This document shows positions 8,461 through 15,369 of a stretch of 64,000 nucleotides of DNA, one piece after another. The notes below the pieces were generated by a model. It had not been told where the DNA came from. It saw only the letters and a program-made list of their open reading frames with translations, and ran no database searches. Location of the stretch: the NCBI RefSeq assembly GCF_031583065.1, contig NZ_CP134053.1:62001-126000 (forward strand), read 5' to 3'. Source of the DNA: Streptomyces sp. CGMCC 4.7035. Lineage in GTDB: Bacteria > Actinomycetota > Actinomycetes > Streptomycetales > Streptomycetaceae. Both the position numbers and the translations under genes were made by a program. Numbering within the stretch: the stretch's first letter is position 1; every line of letters begins with the position of its first letter.

Positions 8461-9144
8461 ATGCCTTCAGCTCCGTCCGCCGCCCCTGCTCCCGAGAAGC
8501 CGTCCATCAAACAACCGCCCGCCGCGGACCGCGTGTACAGGCACGTCAAGCAGGGCGTCCTGGAGCGCCGCTACGAGGGCGGAACGCTGCTGACCGAGGG
8601 CGAGCTGGCCGAAGAGGTCGGCGTCTCACGGACGCCCGTGCGCGAGGCGCTGCTCCGGCTGGAGGTCGAAGGGCTGATCAGGCTCTACCCGAAGAAGGGG
8701 GCGCTCGTCCTGCCCGTCTCCGCCCAGGAGATCGCGGACGTGGTCGAGACGCGTCAGCTCGTCGAGGAACACGCGGCCCGCAAGGCCGTGCCCGCGCCGC
8801 CCGGTCTGATCGCCCGCCTCGAAGAACTGCTGGCGCGTCAGAAGGAACAGGCCGCCGCCGGCGATCTGACCGGTGCCGCGCTCACCGACCGCACGTTCCA
8901 CGCCGAGATCGTGCGCAGCGGCGGCAACGAGATCCTCTCCCGGCTGTACGACCAACTCCGCGACCGCCAGCTGCGGATGGGGGTCGCGGTCATGCACTCT
9001 CACCCCGACCGGATCGCCAAGACGCTCACCGAGCACGAGGAGATCCTTGAGGCGCTGCGGGCCGGCGACACCGAGGCGGCCGTCACCATCGTCCACCGGC
9101 ACGTCAGCTGGTTCTCCAACCTGGCCCGGGGTGAGGTGCGATGA
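8461..9144 (+). CDS. GntR-family transcriptional regulator, FadR/FCD subfamily
   Basis: 227-residue regulator with an N-terminal winged helix (about residues 20-85; LAEEVGVSRTPVREALLRLE is the recognition region) and a C-terminal FCD ligand-binding domain with Asp/His residues in the usual metal-binding spacing (DRTFHAEIV, HPDR, HRHVSWF). No Shine-Dalgarno precedes ATG 8461. Instead a -10-like TATGAT ends at 8454, exactly where a leaderless transcript starting at the A of ATG would need it. The gene overlaps the downstream MFS gene by 4 bp (ATGA), so the transporter is likely its target and its ligand probably the transported acid or a derivative. Confidence 0.92.
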   Translation: MPSAPSAAPAPEKPSIKQPPAADRVYRHVKQGVLERRYEGGTLLTEGELAEEVGVSRTPVREALLRLEVEGLIRLYPKKGALVLPVSAQEIADVVETRQLVEEHAARKAVPAPPGLIARLEELLARQKEQAAAGDLTGAALTDRTFHAEIVRSGGNEILSRLYDQLRDRQLRMGVAVMHSHPDRIAKTLTEHEEILEALRAGDTEAAVTIVHRHVSWFSNLARGEVR

Positions 9145-10457
9145 GTGCGCGCTCCGAAAGGTCCCGCTCCGTGTCCCTGCCCGGCGACCCGCCGGGCGGC
9201 CGACGTGCCATCGCCGTGTGGGCCATCGGCGTCTCGGTCTACTTCGTCGCCGTCATCTTCCGCACGTCGCTGGGCGTGGCCGGTCTCGACGCCGCGGACC
9301 GCTTCCACGTGGGCGCGTCCGCCCTGTCCACCTTCTCGATCCTCCAGCTCCTCGTGTACGCGGGCATGCAGATACCTGTCGGCCTGCTGGTGGACCGCCT
9401 CGGCACCAAGAAGGTGCTGACGATGGGGGTCGTCCTGTTCACGGCCGGTCAGCTCGGCTTCGCCCTCTCCCCCTCGTACGGTACGGCGCTCGCCTCGCGC
9501 GCGCTGCTCGGCTGCGGTGACGCGATGACGTTCATCAGCGTGCTGCGGCTCGGCACCCGCTGGTTCCCGGCCCGTCGCGGTCCGCTGGTCGCGCAGCTCG
9601 CCGGTCTGGTCGGCATGGCGGGCAACCTGGTCTCCACGCTCGTCCTGGCCCGGCTGCTGCACGGTGTGGGCTGGACGGCCGCGTTCGGCGGCAGCGCGCT
9701 CGCCGGAGTCGTCGTGCTTGTTCTGCTCCTCCTTTTCCTCAAGGACCACCCCGAGGGGTACGAGCCGGAGCCGTTCCCGCACCTCGGTTCGGCGTACGTG
9801 CGGCGGCAGATCGCGGCGTCCTGGAGGGAACCGGGCACCCGCCTCGGCATGTGGGTGCACTTCACGACGCAGTTCCCGGCGATGGTGTTCCTGCTGCTGT
9901 GGGGCCTGCCGTTCCTGGTCCAGGCGCAGGGGCTGTCACGGGCGACGGCCGGTGAACTCCTCACGCTCGTCGTGCTGTCGAACATGCTCATCGGCCTGGT
10001 GTACGGGCAGATCGTCGCCCGGCACCACGCGGCGCGGCTGCCGTTGGCGCTCGGGACGGTCGGGGCGACGGCGGTGCTGTGGGCGGCCACGCTCGTCCAC
10101 CCCGGGGCGCACGCGCCGATGTGGCTGCTGGTCGGGCTGTGCACCGTGCTCGGCGCCTGTGGTCCGGCGTCGATGATCGGCTTCGACTTCGCGCGCCCGG
10201 CGAACCCGCCGCAGCGTCAGGGTACGGCCTCCGGTATCACCAACATGGGCGGTTTCATCGCCTCCATGACGACGCTGCTGGCGATCGGTGTGCTGCTGGA
10301 CGCCACGGGTGACAACTACGCCGTGGCGTTCTCGGTGGTGTTCGTGCTCCAGGCGCTTGGGCTGAGTCAGATCCTGCGGTTGCGGAAGCAGGCGGCGCGT
10401 CGGGAGCGGGAGCGGTTGGTGGCGAGCCGGGTGGAGACGGTGCATGTGCCTGCGTAG
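9141..10457 (+). CDS. MFS transporter
   Basis: 438-residue permease with about 12 hydrophobic helices. The MFS signature between helices 2 and 3 is present (GLLVDRLGTKKVL), along with typical glycine-rich helices (GLVGMAGNLVSTLVLA). It overlaps the GntR gene by the ATGA quartet, so the two form an operon. The family suggests uptake or efflux of a small organic anion; the substrate cannot be read from sequence. The 16 bp around its stop codon (10448-10463) are tandemly duplicated immediately downstream. Confidence 0.9.
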   Translation: MSARSERSRSVSLPGDPPGGRRAIAVWAIGVSVYFVAVIFRTSLGVAGLDAADRFHVGASALSTFSILQLLVYAGMQIPVGLLVDRLGTKKVLTMGVVLFTAGQLGFALSPSYGTALASRALLGCGDAMTFISVLRLGTRWFPARRGPLVAQLAGLVGMAGNLVSTLVLARLLHGVGWTAAFGGSALAGVVVLVLLLLFLKDHPEGYEPEPFPHLGSAYVRRQIAASWREPGTRLGMWVHFTTQFPAMVFLLLWGLPFLVQAQGLSRATAGELLTLVVLSNMLIGLVYGQIVARHHAARLPLALGTVGATAVLWAATLVHPGAHAPMWLLVGLCTVLGACGPASMIGFDFARPANPPQRQGTASGITNMGGFIASMTTLLAIGVLLDATGDNYAVAFSVVFVLQALGLSQILRLRKQAARRERERLVASRVETVHVPA

Positions 10458-10479
10458 GGCGGCGCCTGCGTAGGGCGGC
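10448..10479 (+). repeat. Tandem duplication spanning the MFS stop codon
   Basis: GCCTGCGTAGGGCGGC occurs twice without a gap (10448-10463 and 10464-10479). The first copy contains the MFS stop codon. The copies are identical. Confidence 0.85.
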
Positions 10480-10566
10480 GGCGGGGTTGCCGTTGGGCGC
10501 TTCGGCACCGGCGTTGGCGCTGGACGGGGGTGGGTCCGCAGCTCGGCGGTACGAGGTGCCGCGGCG

Positions 10567-10615
10567 CCCACCCTCCCCCAAGCTCTCGGCTTCGCTCGAG
10601 CAGGGGGGACCCCAT
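10567..10615. repeat. Streptomyces REP-like intergenic hairpin
   Basis: A CCCTCCCCCAAGCTCTCGG half followed by a G-rich half around 10599-10611 forms an imperfect GC-rich hairpin between two convergent genes. I recognise near-identical sequences as very common between Streptomyces genes; that is recollection, not a search. It may act as a transcription terminator for the MFS and amidase genes. Confidence 0.6.
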
Positions 10616-10633
10616 CGCCCCAGCGGCACGAAT

Positions 10634-10676
10634 GCCCGTAGCTACGGACAGCGCTACCGCCCGCAGCTACGGACGG
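10634..10676. repeat. Direct repeat including amidase stop codon
   Basis: GCCCGTAGCTACGGACAG at 10634-10651 and GCCCGCAGCTACGGACGG at 10659-10676 match in 16 of 18 positions with a 25-bp period. The second copy contains the stop codon of the minus-strand amidase gene (10667-10669) and the first copy repeats it. Confidence 0.75.
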
Positions 10677-11491
10677 CGGCGCGGGCGCTCCAGGCCCAGT
10701 ACCCGGTCCTTCAGCGCCGGGAACTGTTCCCTCGTCGTCGTGACCTTCCCCGGGTCGAACTCCACCGTGAGGATTTCCTCGTCGGCTCCCGCCTCCGCGA
10801 GGACCTCGCCCCACGGATCCACCACGATCGAGTGACCCGCCTGCGGAACTCCCGCGTGCGTCCCGGCCGTTCCACAGGCAAGGACGTACGCCTGGTTCTC
10901 GACCGCCCGCGCCTGGGCCAGCAGCGTCCAGTGGGACCGGCGGCGCTCCGGCCAGCCCGCCGGGATCACGAGCGTTTCGGCCCCCGCGTCCACGAGCGAG
11001 CGGAACAGCTCGGGGAAGCGGAGGTCGTAGCAGGTGGCCACGCCGATGGTCGTCTCCGGCAGACGTACCGTCACCAGCTCGGTTCCCGCACCCATCAGCA
11101 CGGCCTCGCCCTTGTCGAAGCCGAAGCGGTGGATCTTGCGGTAGGCAGCGGCCAGTTCACCGGAGGGGGAGAAGATGAGAGACGTGTTGTAGAGGGGGCC
11201 TTCACCCGCGGCGGAGCCGCTGTCGGACGGGGTGCGTTCGGGGATCGAGCCGGCGTGCAGCCACACGCCCGCATCGCTCGCCGCCTTCGCCATCGCCTCG
11301 TACGTCGGCCCTTCGAGCGGCTCGGCCTCGGTTCCGAACGCCTCGTAGGCGAACGCCCCGGTCGTCCACAGCTCGGGCAGCACCACGAGATCGACTCCGG
11401 CTTGTTCTCGTACGAGCGAGGCGGCTCGCTGCCGACGCGAATCGACCGATTCGTCCTCGTCTACCCGCATCTGGATGAGGGAGGCGCGCAC
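10667..11491 (-). CDS. Carbon-nitrogen hydrolase (nitrilase superfamily)
   Basis: 274-residue cytoplasmic amidase-fold enzyme. The Glu-Lys-Cys triad is visible in order: Glu in LPELWTTGAF, Lys in YRKIHRFGF, Cys in VATCYDLRFPELFR. The GTG at 11491 is preferred because the protein then begins directly with the family's first beta strand (RASLIQMRVDED) and GGTGG lies upstream; the frame stays open to 11635. It resembles the omega-amidase/YafV branch, but substrate is not certain. Convergent with the MFS gene and divergent from the DinB-like gene. Confidence 0.9.
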   Translation of the reverse strand: MRASLIQMRVDEDESVDSRRQRAASLVREQAGVDLVVLPELWTTGAFAYEAFGTEAEPLEGPTYEAMAKAASDAGVWLHAGSIPERTPSDSGSAAGEGPLYNTSLIFSPSGELAAAYRKIHRFGFDKGEAVLMGAGTELVTVRLPETTIGVATCYDLRFPELFRSLVDAGAETLVIPAGWPERRRSHWTLLAQARAVENQAYVLACGTAGTHAGVPQAGHSIVVDPWGEVLAEAGADEEILTVEFDPGKVTTTREQFPALKDRVLGLERPRRRP

Positions 11492-11670
11492 ACTACCACC
11501 GTCCTGGCATTCGAGCCGTCTAGACAGGCCTACGATCGTCACACGAAAGCACTGCCGGGGTGCCTCACAGCAGCGTAACTTAACGTTCCGAGACACCCGC
11601 CGACAGTCGCCGCCCGTCGACACTGCCGTCACCATCGCCCGTGCACCGACCGCCCGAGGGGTCCCGTTCC

Positions 11671-12495
11671 GTGAGTCTGCATCCCACTCTTCAGCCCTAT
11701 GCCGATGCCTGGACCCACTCCATCGAAGCGATATCCGAGTTGGTGCTGCCGCTCGTGGAGGGCGAGTGGAACCGGCGTACTCCCTGCCCGGGCTGGTCGG
11801 TGCGCGATGTGGTCTCCCACGTCATCGGCATGGACTGCGAAATGCTCGGCGACCCGCGCCCGATCCACACACTCCCGCGCGACCTGTTCCACGTCACGAA
11901 CGAGTACCAGCGCTACACGGAGATGCAGGTCGACGTCCGCCGCCACCACACGGCGCCGGAGATGACGTCCGAGCTCGAGTACACGATCATCCGCCGCAAC
12001 CGCCAGCTGCGGAACGAGTCGCGGGATCCGGGCACCAAGGTGCGCGGTCCGTTCGGGAGCGAGCAGACCCTCGAAGAGGCCATGCGGTATCGCGCGTTCG
12101 ATCTGTGGGTGCACGAGCAGGACCTGCGTACGGCGCTCGGCCGGCCGGGGAACCTGGACTCGCCGGGTGCGCACATCGCGCGCGACGAGCTGCTGGCCGC
12201 GCTGCCGGACGTCGTCGCCAAGGACGCGGGGGCGCCCCCCGGTTCGGCGGTCGTCTTCGATGTGCACGGCCCCATCGAGTTCCTGCGCACGGTTCGGGTC
12301 GACGCGGAGGGGCGTGGCTCGATAGACGGCGCGCCCTCGCTGGGCCCTGCCGTGTCGCTCACCCTCGACTGGGAGACGTACGTCCGCCTCGCCTGCGGCC
12401 GTGTCACCGCGGACGTGGTGGCGGACCGCATCAAGGCGGAGGGCGACCCGGAACTGACGGCGGCGATCCTGCTGTCGTTCGCGGTGACGCGGTAG
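11671..12495 (+). CDS. Maleylpyruvate isomerase N-terminal (DinB-like) family protein
   Basis: 274-residue member of the mycothiol-dependent maleylpyruvate-isomerase-type family of actinobacteria. The N-terminal four-helix DinB-like bundle carries metal-ligand-type histidines (WSVRDVVSHVIGMDCE and DLWVHEQDLRTALG); a C-terminal domain follows. These enzymes use mycothiol in isomerisation or detoxification, but many members have unknown substrates. GTG 11671 follows GAGGGG by 9 nt and is preferred to the in-frame GTG at 11641. Monocistronic as far as can be seen. Confidence 0.8.
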   Translation: MSLHPTLQPYADAWTHSIEAISELVLPLVEGEWNRRTPCPGWSVRDVVSHVIGMDCEMLGDPRPIHTLPRDLFHVTNEYQRYTEMQVDVRRHHTAPEMTSELEYTIIRRNRQLRNESRDPGTKVRGPFGSEQTLEEAMRYRAFDLWVHEQDLRTALGRPGNLDSPGAHIARDELLAALPDVVAKDAGAPPGSAVVFDVHGPIEFLRTVRVDAEGRGSIDGAPSLGPAVSLTLDWETYVRLACGRVTADVVADRIKAEGDPELTAAILLSFAVTR

Positions 12496-12597
12496 CGGCA
12501 CCGACGGGTACGGAGGGCACCTGGTTCGCGAGGCGCTGCCGGAAGGCGGCCGGGGACTCGCGACGGGCGCCCGGGCAGGCCGCGCGGGCCCGGACAG

Positions 12598-12697
12598 GCG
12601 ACAGGCCGGACAGGCCGGATAGGCGACAGGCCGGGCAGGCCGGATAGGCGACAGGCCGGGCAGGCCGGATAGGCGACAGGCCGGACAGGTCGGACGG
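12598..12697. repeat. Four 25-bp tandem repeats
   Basis: The unit starting GCGACAGGCCGG occurs at 12598, 12623, 12648 and 12673; the first three are nearly identical and the fourth has diverged at its end. The 303-bp interval 12496-12798 holds this array and no credible gene; it lies between convergent genes. There are no unique spacers, so it is not a CRISPR array. Confidence 0.85.
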
Positions 12698-12798
12698 TGC
12701 TGCCGCAGGCACGCCGTGGCCTGGCCTCGCGGGTGTTTTGCTCGGGGCGGCCGTGGGCGCGAGCCGGCGTCGAACGCGGACGGTTCACCGTGCCGTGC

Positions 12799-13293
12799 TC
12801 AGTCCTCCTCCCGCTCCTTCTCCGCCAGGTGGATCACGCACACGGCCACCGCGATCAGCAGCGCCGGGTCCGCGTCGTCGCGCACGATGTCGACGCCGTA
12901 CGTCTCACGGACGTGCAGCCAGCGGCGGGAGATCTGCGCGAGCAGTTCCCCGTCGTACTCGACGGCGAACTCGCGGTCGAGGATCTTGCCGCTGACGTCG
13001 AGTTCCGTGCCGTCCACCAGTGAGACGCGGTAGTGGTTACGGAGCAGCGACAGGCGTTTGCGCCTGATCGTTGCCAGTGGGCCTCCGTCGCGCTCGATGA
13101 TCATCGTGTCGCGCAGGGCCAACATCTTCTGGTGGATGTCGATCAGGACCCGCCCCTGCGGGTCCTTGAGTTCGAACGTGTCCCGCAGCCGCAGCGCCTT
13201 GCCGTCGACCAGGAACGCCTTGTTGCCGTGCTGGTCCTCGATCCAGTAGTCGTCGCCGATGCCGAGGAGCCGGTCGCGTACGAGGAATCTCAT
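12799..13293 (-). CDS. LURP-one-related (Tubby-like) protein
   Basis: 164-residue protein of the LURP-one-related/Tubby C-terminal-like family, a small beta-barrel. The family pattern is visible: MRFLVRDRLLGIGDDYWIED, then repeated D-x-x-G-x-x strands and a closing hydrophobic helix (LLIAVAVCVIHLAEKE). Members may act as phospholipid-scramblase-like or membrane-binding proteins; bacterial function is unknown. Its ATG overlaps the stop of the upstream AraC/GlxA regulator by 4 bp, so the two are translationally coupled and probably functionally linked. Confidence 0.85.
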   Translation of the reverse strand: MRFLVRDRLLGIGDDYWIEDQHGNKAFLVDGKALRLRDTFELKDPQGRVLIDIHQKMLALRDTMIIERDGGPLATIRRKRLSLLRNHYRVSLVDGTELDVSGKILDREFAVEYDGELLAQISRRWLHVRETYGVDIVRDDADPALLIAVAVCVIHLAEKEREED

Positions 13294-14288
13294 ACGGTGA
13301 GGGCTTCCCCCGTGCCAGTTCCGAAACGCCGTCGGTAGGCCGACGGGCTGAGTCCGGTCTCGCGCCGCAGCCGCGCCCGCAGGTTGGCGGCCGTACCGAG
13401 GCCGCTGCGCGCGGCGACCACGTCCAGCCGCTCCTCCCCGCGCTCGATCAGCCGGCAGGCGAGGGCGACCCGCTCCCCGGTCAGCCAGGCCAAGGGGGTG
13501 GTGCCGAGCTGGGCGCGGAAGCGGCGGTGCAGCGTCGCGGGGCTTACCGCGGCACGCGCCGCGAGGTCGGCGACGGTGAGCGGTTCGTCCAGACGCTCCT
13601 GGGCCCAGGCCAGCAGCGGTGCGAGCGATTCGTCAGGGACGTCGGGCACGGGCCGTTCCACGAACTGCCGCTGTCCGCCGTCGCGGTGCGCTGCGAAGAC
13701 CAGCCGACGGGAGACGGCGTTGGCCATCTCCGCGCCATGGTCGCGGCGTACGACATGCAGCCCGAGATCGAGCGCGGAGGCGCTGCCGGAGGCGGTGAGG
13801 ATGTCGCCGTCATCCACGAACAGCACCTCCGGCTCCAGTCTGACCTGCGGAAACCGTGCCCGGAACGACTCCGCCCACATCCAGTGGCAGGCGGCCCGCC
13901 GCCCGTCGAGCAGCCCGGCCTCCGCGATGGTGAACGCGCCGGAGCAGAAGCCGATCAGCCGCGTGCCCCGTGCATGCGCCCGGCGCACGGCGTCCAGGAC
14001 CTCCGAGGAGCGCGGGGTGTCGGTGTCGGGCCGGTTCGGCACGATCAGCGTGTCCGCGTCGTCGACGGCGTCGAGTCCCGCGACATCCGTCAGCGTGAAG
14101 AAGCCGTCCCGCATCCGGGTCCTGGGCGCGGCCGAGCACAGCCGGAAGTCGTACAGCTCCCGGCCGAGTTCGGGCCGCCGCAGTCCGAAGACCTCGATGG
14201 CGCAGCTCATCTCGAACGGATTGGAGTTCTCGTCGACGACGAGCACGACGCGATGGGCGGGCGACGCCTGAGAGGATCCTTGCGGCAT
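13290..14288 (-). CDS. GlxA-family transcriptional regulator (DJ-1/PfpI + AraC HTH)
   Basis: 332 residues. The N-terminal DJ-1/PfpI-like amidotransferase fold (about residues 10-185) retains a Cys in the nucleophile elbow (IGFCSGAFTIAEAG). The C-terminal AraC-type double helix-turn-helix (about 230-325) includes LAARAAVSPATLHRRFRAQ and the second-helix signature GLSPSAYRRRF. Such regulators usually sense a metabolite through the DJ-1-like domain. It forms an operon with the LURP gene and is divergent from a cupin gene across only 52 bp, so control of both directions is plausible. Confidence 0.92.
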   Translation of the reverse strand: MPQGSSQASPAHRVVLVVDENSNPFEMSCAIEVFGLRRPELGRELYDFRLCSAAPRTRMRDGFFTLTDVAGLDAVDDADTLIVPNRPDTDTPRSSEVLDAVRRAHARGTRLIGFCSGAFTIAEAGLLDGRRAACHWMWAESFRARFPQVRLEPEVLFVDDGDILTASGSASALDLGLHVVRRDHGAEMANAVSRRLVFAAHRDGGQRQFVERPVPDVPDESLAPLLAWAQERLDEPLTVADLAARAAVSPATLHRRFRAQLGTTPLAWLTGERVALACRLIERGEERLDVVAARSGLGTAANLRARLRRETGLSPSAYRRRFGTGTGEALTV

Positions 14289-14313
14289 ATGCGATTTCTA
14301 GCACTCGTGCGAC

Positions 14314-14325
14314 GGCCCCGGGGCC
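14314..14325. promoter_or_regulatory. GC palindrome in AraC-cupin divergent promoter
   Basis: Perfect 12-bp palindrome GGCCCCGGGGCC in the 52-bp interval between the divergent AraC/GlxA and cupin genes. An operator is possible, but GC palindromes arise easily in this base composition. Confidence 0.25.
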
Positions 14326-14340
14326 CCGCACGATGACCGC

Positions 14341-14733
14341 ATGAAACCGGAAGCCGTCTCTCTCGCCGCAGCCCTCGCCTCCTTCACCGAGCTGTGGAGC
14401 CCGCGCATCGTCACCGCCGTCAACGACTACGACGTACGCGTCGCGAAGGTGCAGGGCGAGCACCTGTGGCACACCCACGACCACACCGATGAGTTCTTCC
14501 TCGTCCTGGACGGCGAGCTGCACATCGCGCTGCGCGAGGCGGCCGGCGAGCGCACGGTCGTGCTGCCCAAAGGCTCGGTCCTCACGGTCCCGCGTGGCAT
14601 GGAGCACAAGCCGTCCGCCCCGGCCGGAGCGTCGATCCTGCTGTTCGAGCCCACCGGCACGGTGACGGTCGGTGACCGCCACGAGGGGATCCCCGACCAC
14701 GTGGACGTGACGACGGGGCACGCCCTGGCCTGA
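14341..14733 (+). CDS. Cupin-domain protein
   Basis: 130-residue single-domain cupin. Cupin motif 1 is visible as HTHDHTDEFFLVLDGEL, with His/His/Glu metal ligands, and motif 2 as PRGMEHKPSA with the final His. It probably binds a divalent metal; whether it is an isomerase, dioxygenase or storage-type cupin cannot be told. Divergent from the GlxA-type regulator, which may control it. A strong terminator hairpin follows 27 bp after the stop. Confidence 0.88.
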   Translation: MKPEAVSLAAALASFTELWSPRIVTAVNDYDVRVAKVQGEHLWHTHDHTDEFFLVLDGELHIALREAAGERTVVLPKGSVLTVPRGMEHKPSAPAGASILLFEPTGTVTVGDRHEGIPDHVDVTTGHALA

Positions 14734-14760
14734 GTGCGCACCTCGTGACGTGAGCACCGA

Positions 14761-14792
14761 ACGAGCCCCCCGCGACGTTGCGGGGGACTCGT
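14761..14792. terminator. Terminator hairpin after cupin gene
   Basis: Left arm 14761-14773 (ACGAGCCCCCCGC) and right arm 14780-14792 (GCGGGGGACTCGT), with one mismatch and a 6-nt loop. It lies between the convergent cupin and small charged-protein genes and can serve both. Confidence 0.8.
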
Positions 14793-14842
14793 ACACGGAC
14801 CGCGCAGGGGCCGCGGGCGGACCGCGCGGGGACCGGACCGGC

Positions 14843-15052
14843 TCAGCGGTAGCCCTCCTGCATGTCCTCATCGTCGTCGTCCCACGACGAGCGCCGCTCG
14901 GGGTGCTCCCGGCGGGTGGCGGGGTCCGAAATCTCGGACCCGTTTTTGTCGGGGTCGCGCCTGTCCCGGTCGCGGATCTCGTCGCTCGTGATCTCGCCGC
15001 GGTCGCGGTCGCGGTCCCGGCGGCGGACCTGGTCGTCGATGTCTCGTGGCAT
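14843..15052 (-). CDS. Small highly charged hypothetical protein
   Basis: 69-residue protein made almost entirely of Asp, Arg and Glu with few hydrophobic residues (RRRDRDRDRGE near the N-terminus, DDDDEDMQEGYR at the C-terminus), so probably disordered. ATG 15052 has a good GGGAG 8 nt upstream, which supports translation. No family function is known to me; similar small charged ORFs are common in Streptomyces. Convergent with the cupin gene. Confidence 0.65.
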   Translation of the reverse strand: MPRDIDDQVRRRDRDRDRGEITSDEIRDRDRRDPDKNGSEISDPATRREHPERRSSWDDDDEDMQEGYR

Positions 15053-15369
15053 GGAACTGCTCCCTTGCGGTGGCCCCCCTGTATGCGTCGAGCATCTCTC
15101 CGTTACGGCTTGTGCGCATCCTGTAACGGGGTGTCCGCCGATCCATCAGCCCTTGTTGCGTAAGACCCTCTTGGTGTGACCGATTCGAGTGCCGAGGTTC
15201 TTGGACTCGGAGCGGGCCGGCTCCGCGAGCATTGCGACGACGCCTCTCCCACTCCGCGCCGTGCTCTCCGGCCCGAGGGCGGAGGCAGAGAGTGGGGCGT
15301 CCCGCCAAGGGAGGTCACCCGCGTACGGCCGTGATCGGGCCCTTCGCGACCGGATGGCACCCTTGAACC
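15053..15369. other. Divergent promoter region, no gene
   Basis: 317 bp between the small charged-protein gene and the thioredoxin-NHL gene. A 7-bp inverted repeat CCGTTAC/GTAACGG (15100-15106 and 15123-15129) is the only clear dyad. Nothing else recognisable. Confidence 0.4.

Noticed and set aside
12598..12697. Possible CRISPR array
   Set aside because: The 25-bp units are directly contiguous with no variable spacers and no cas genes nearby; it is a simple tandem repeat.
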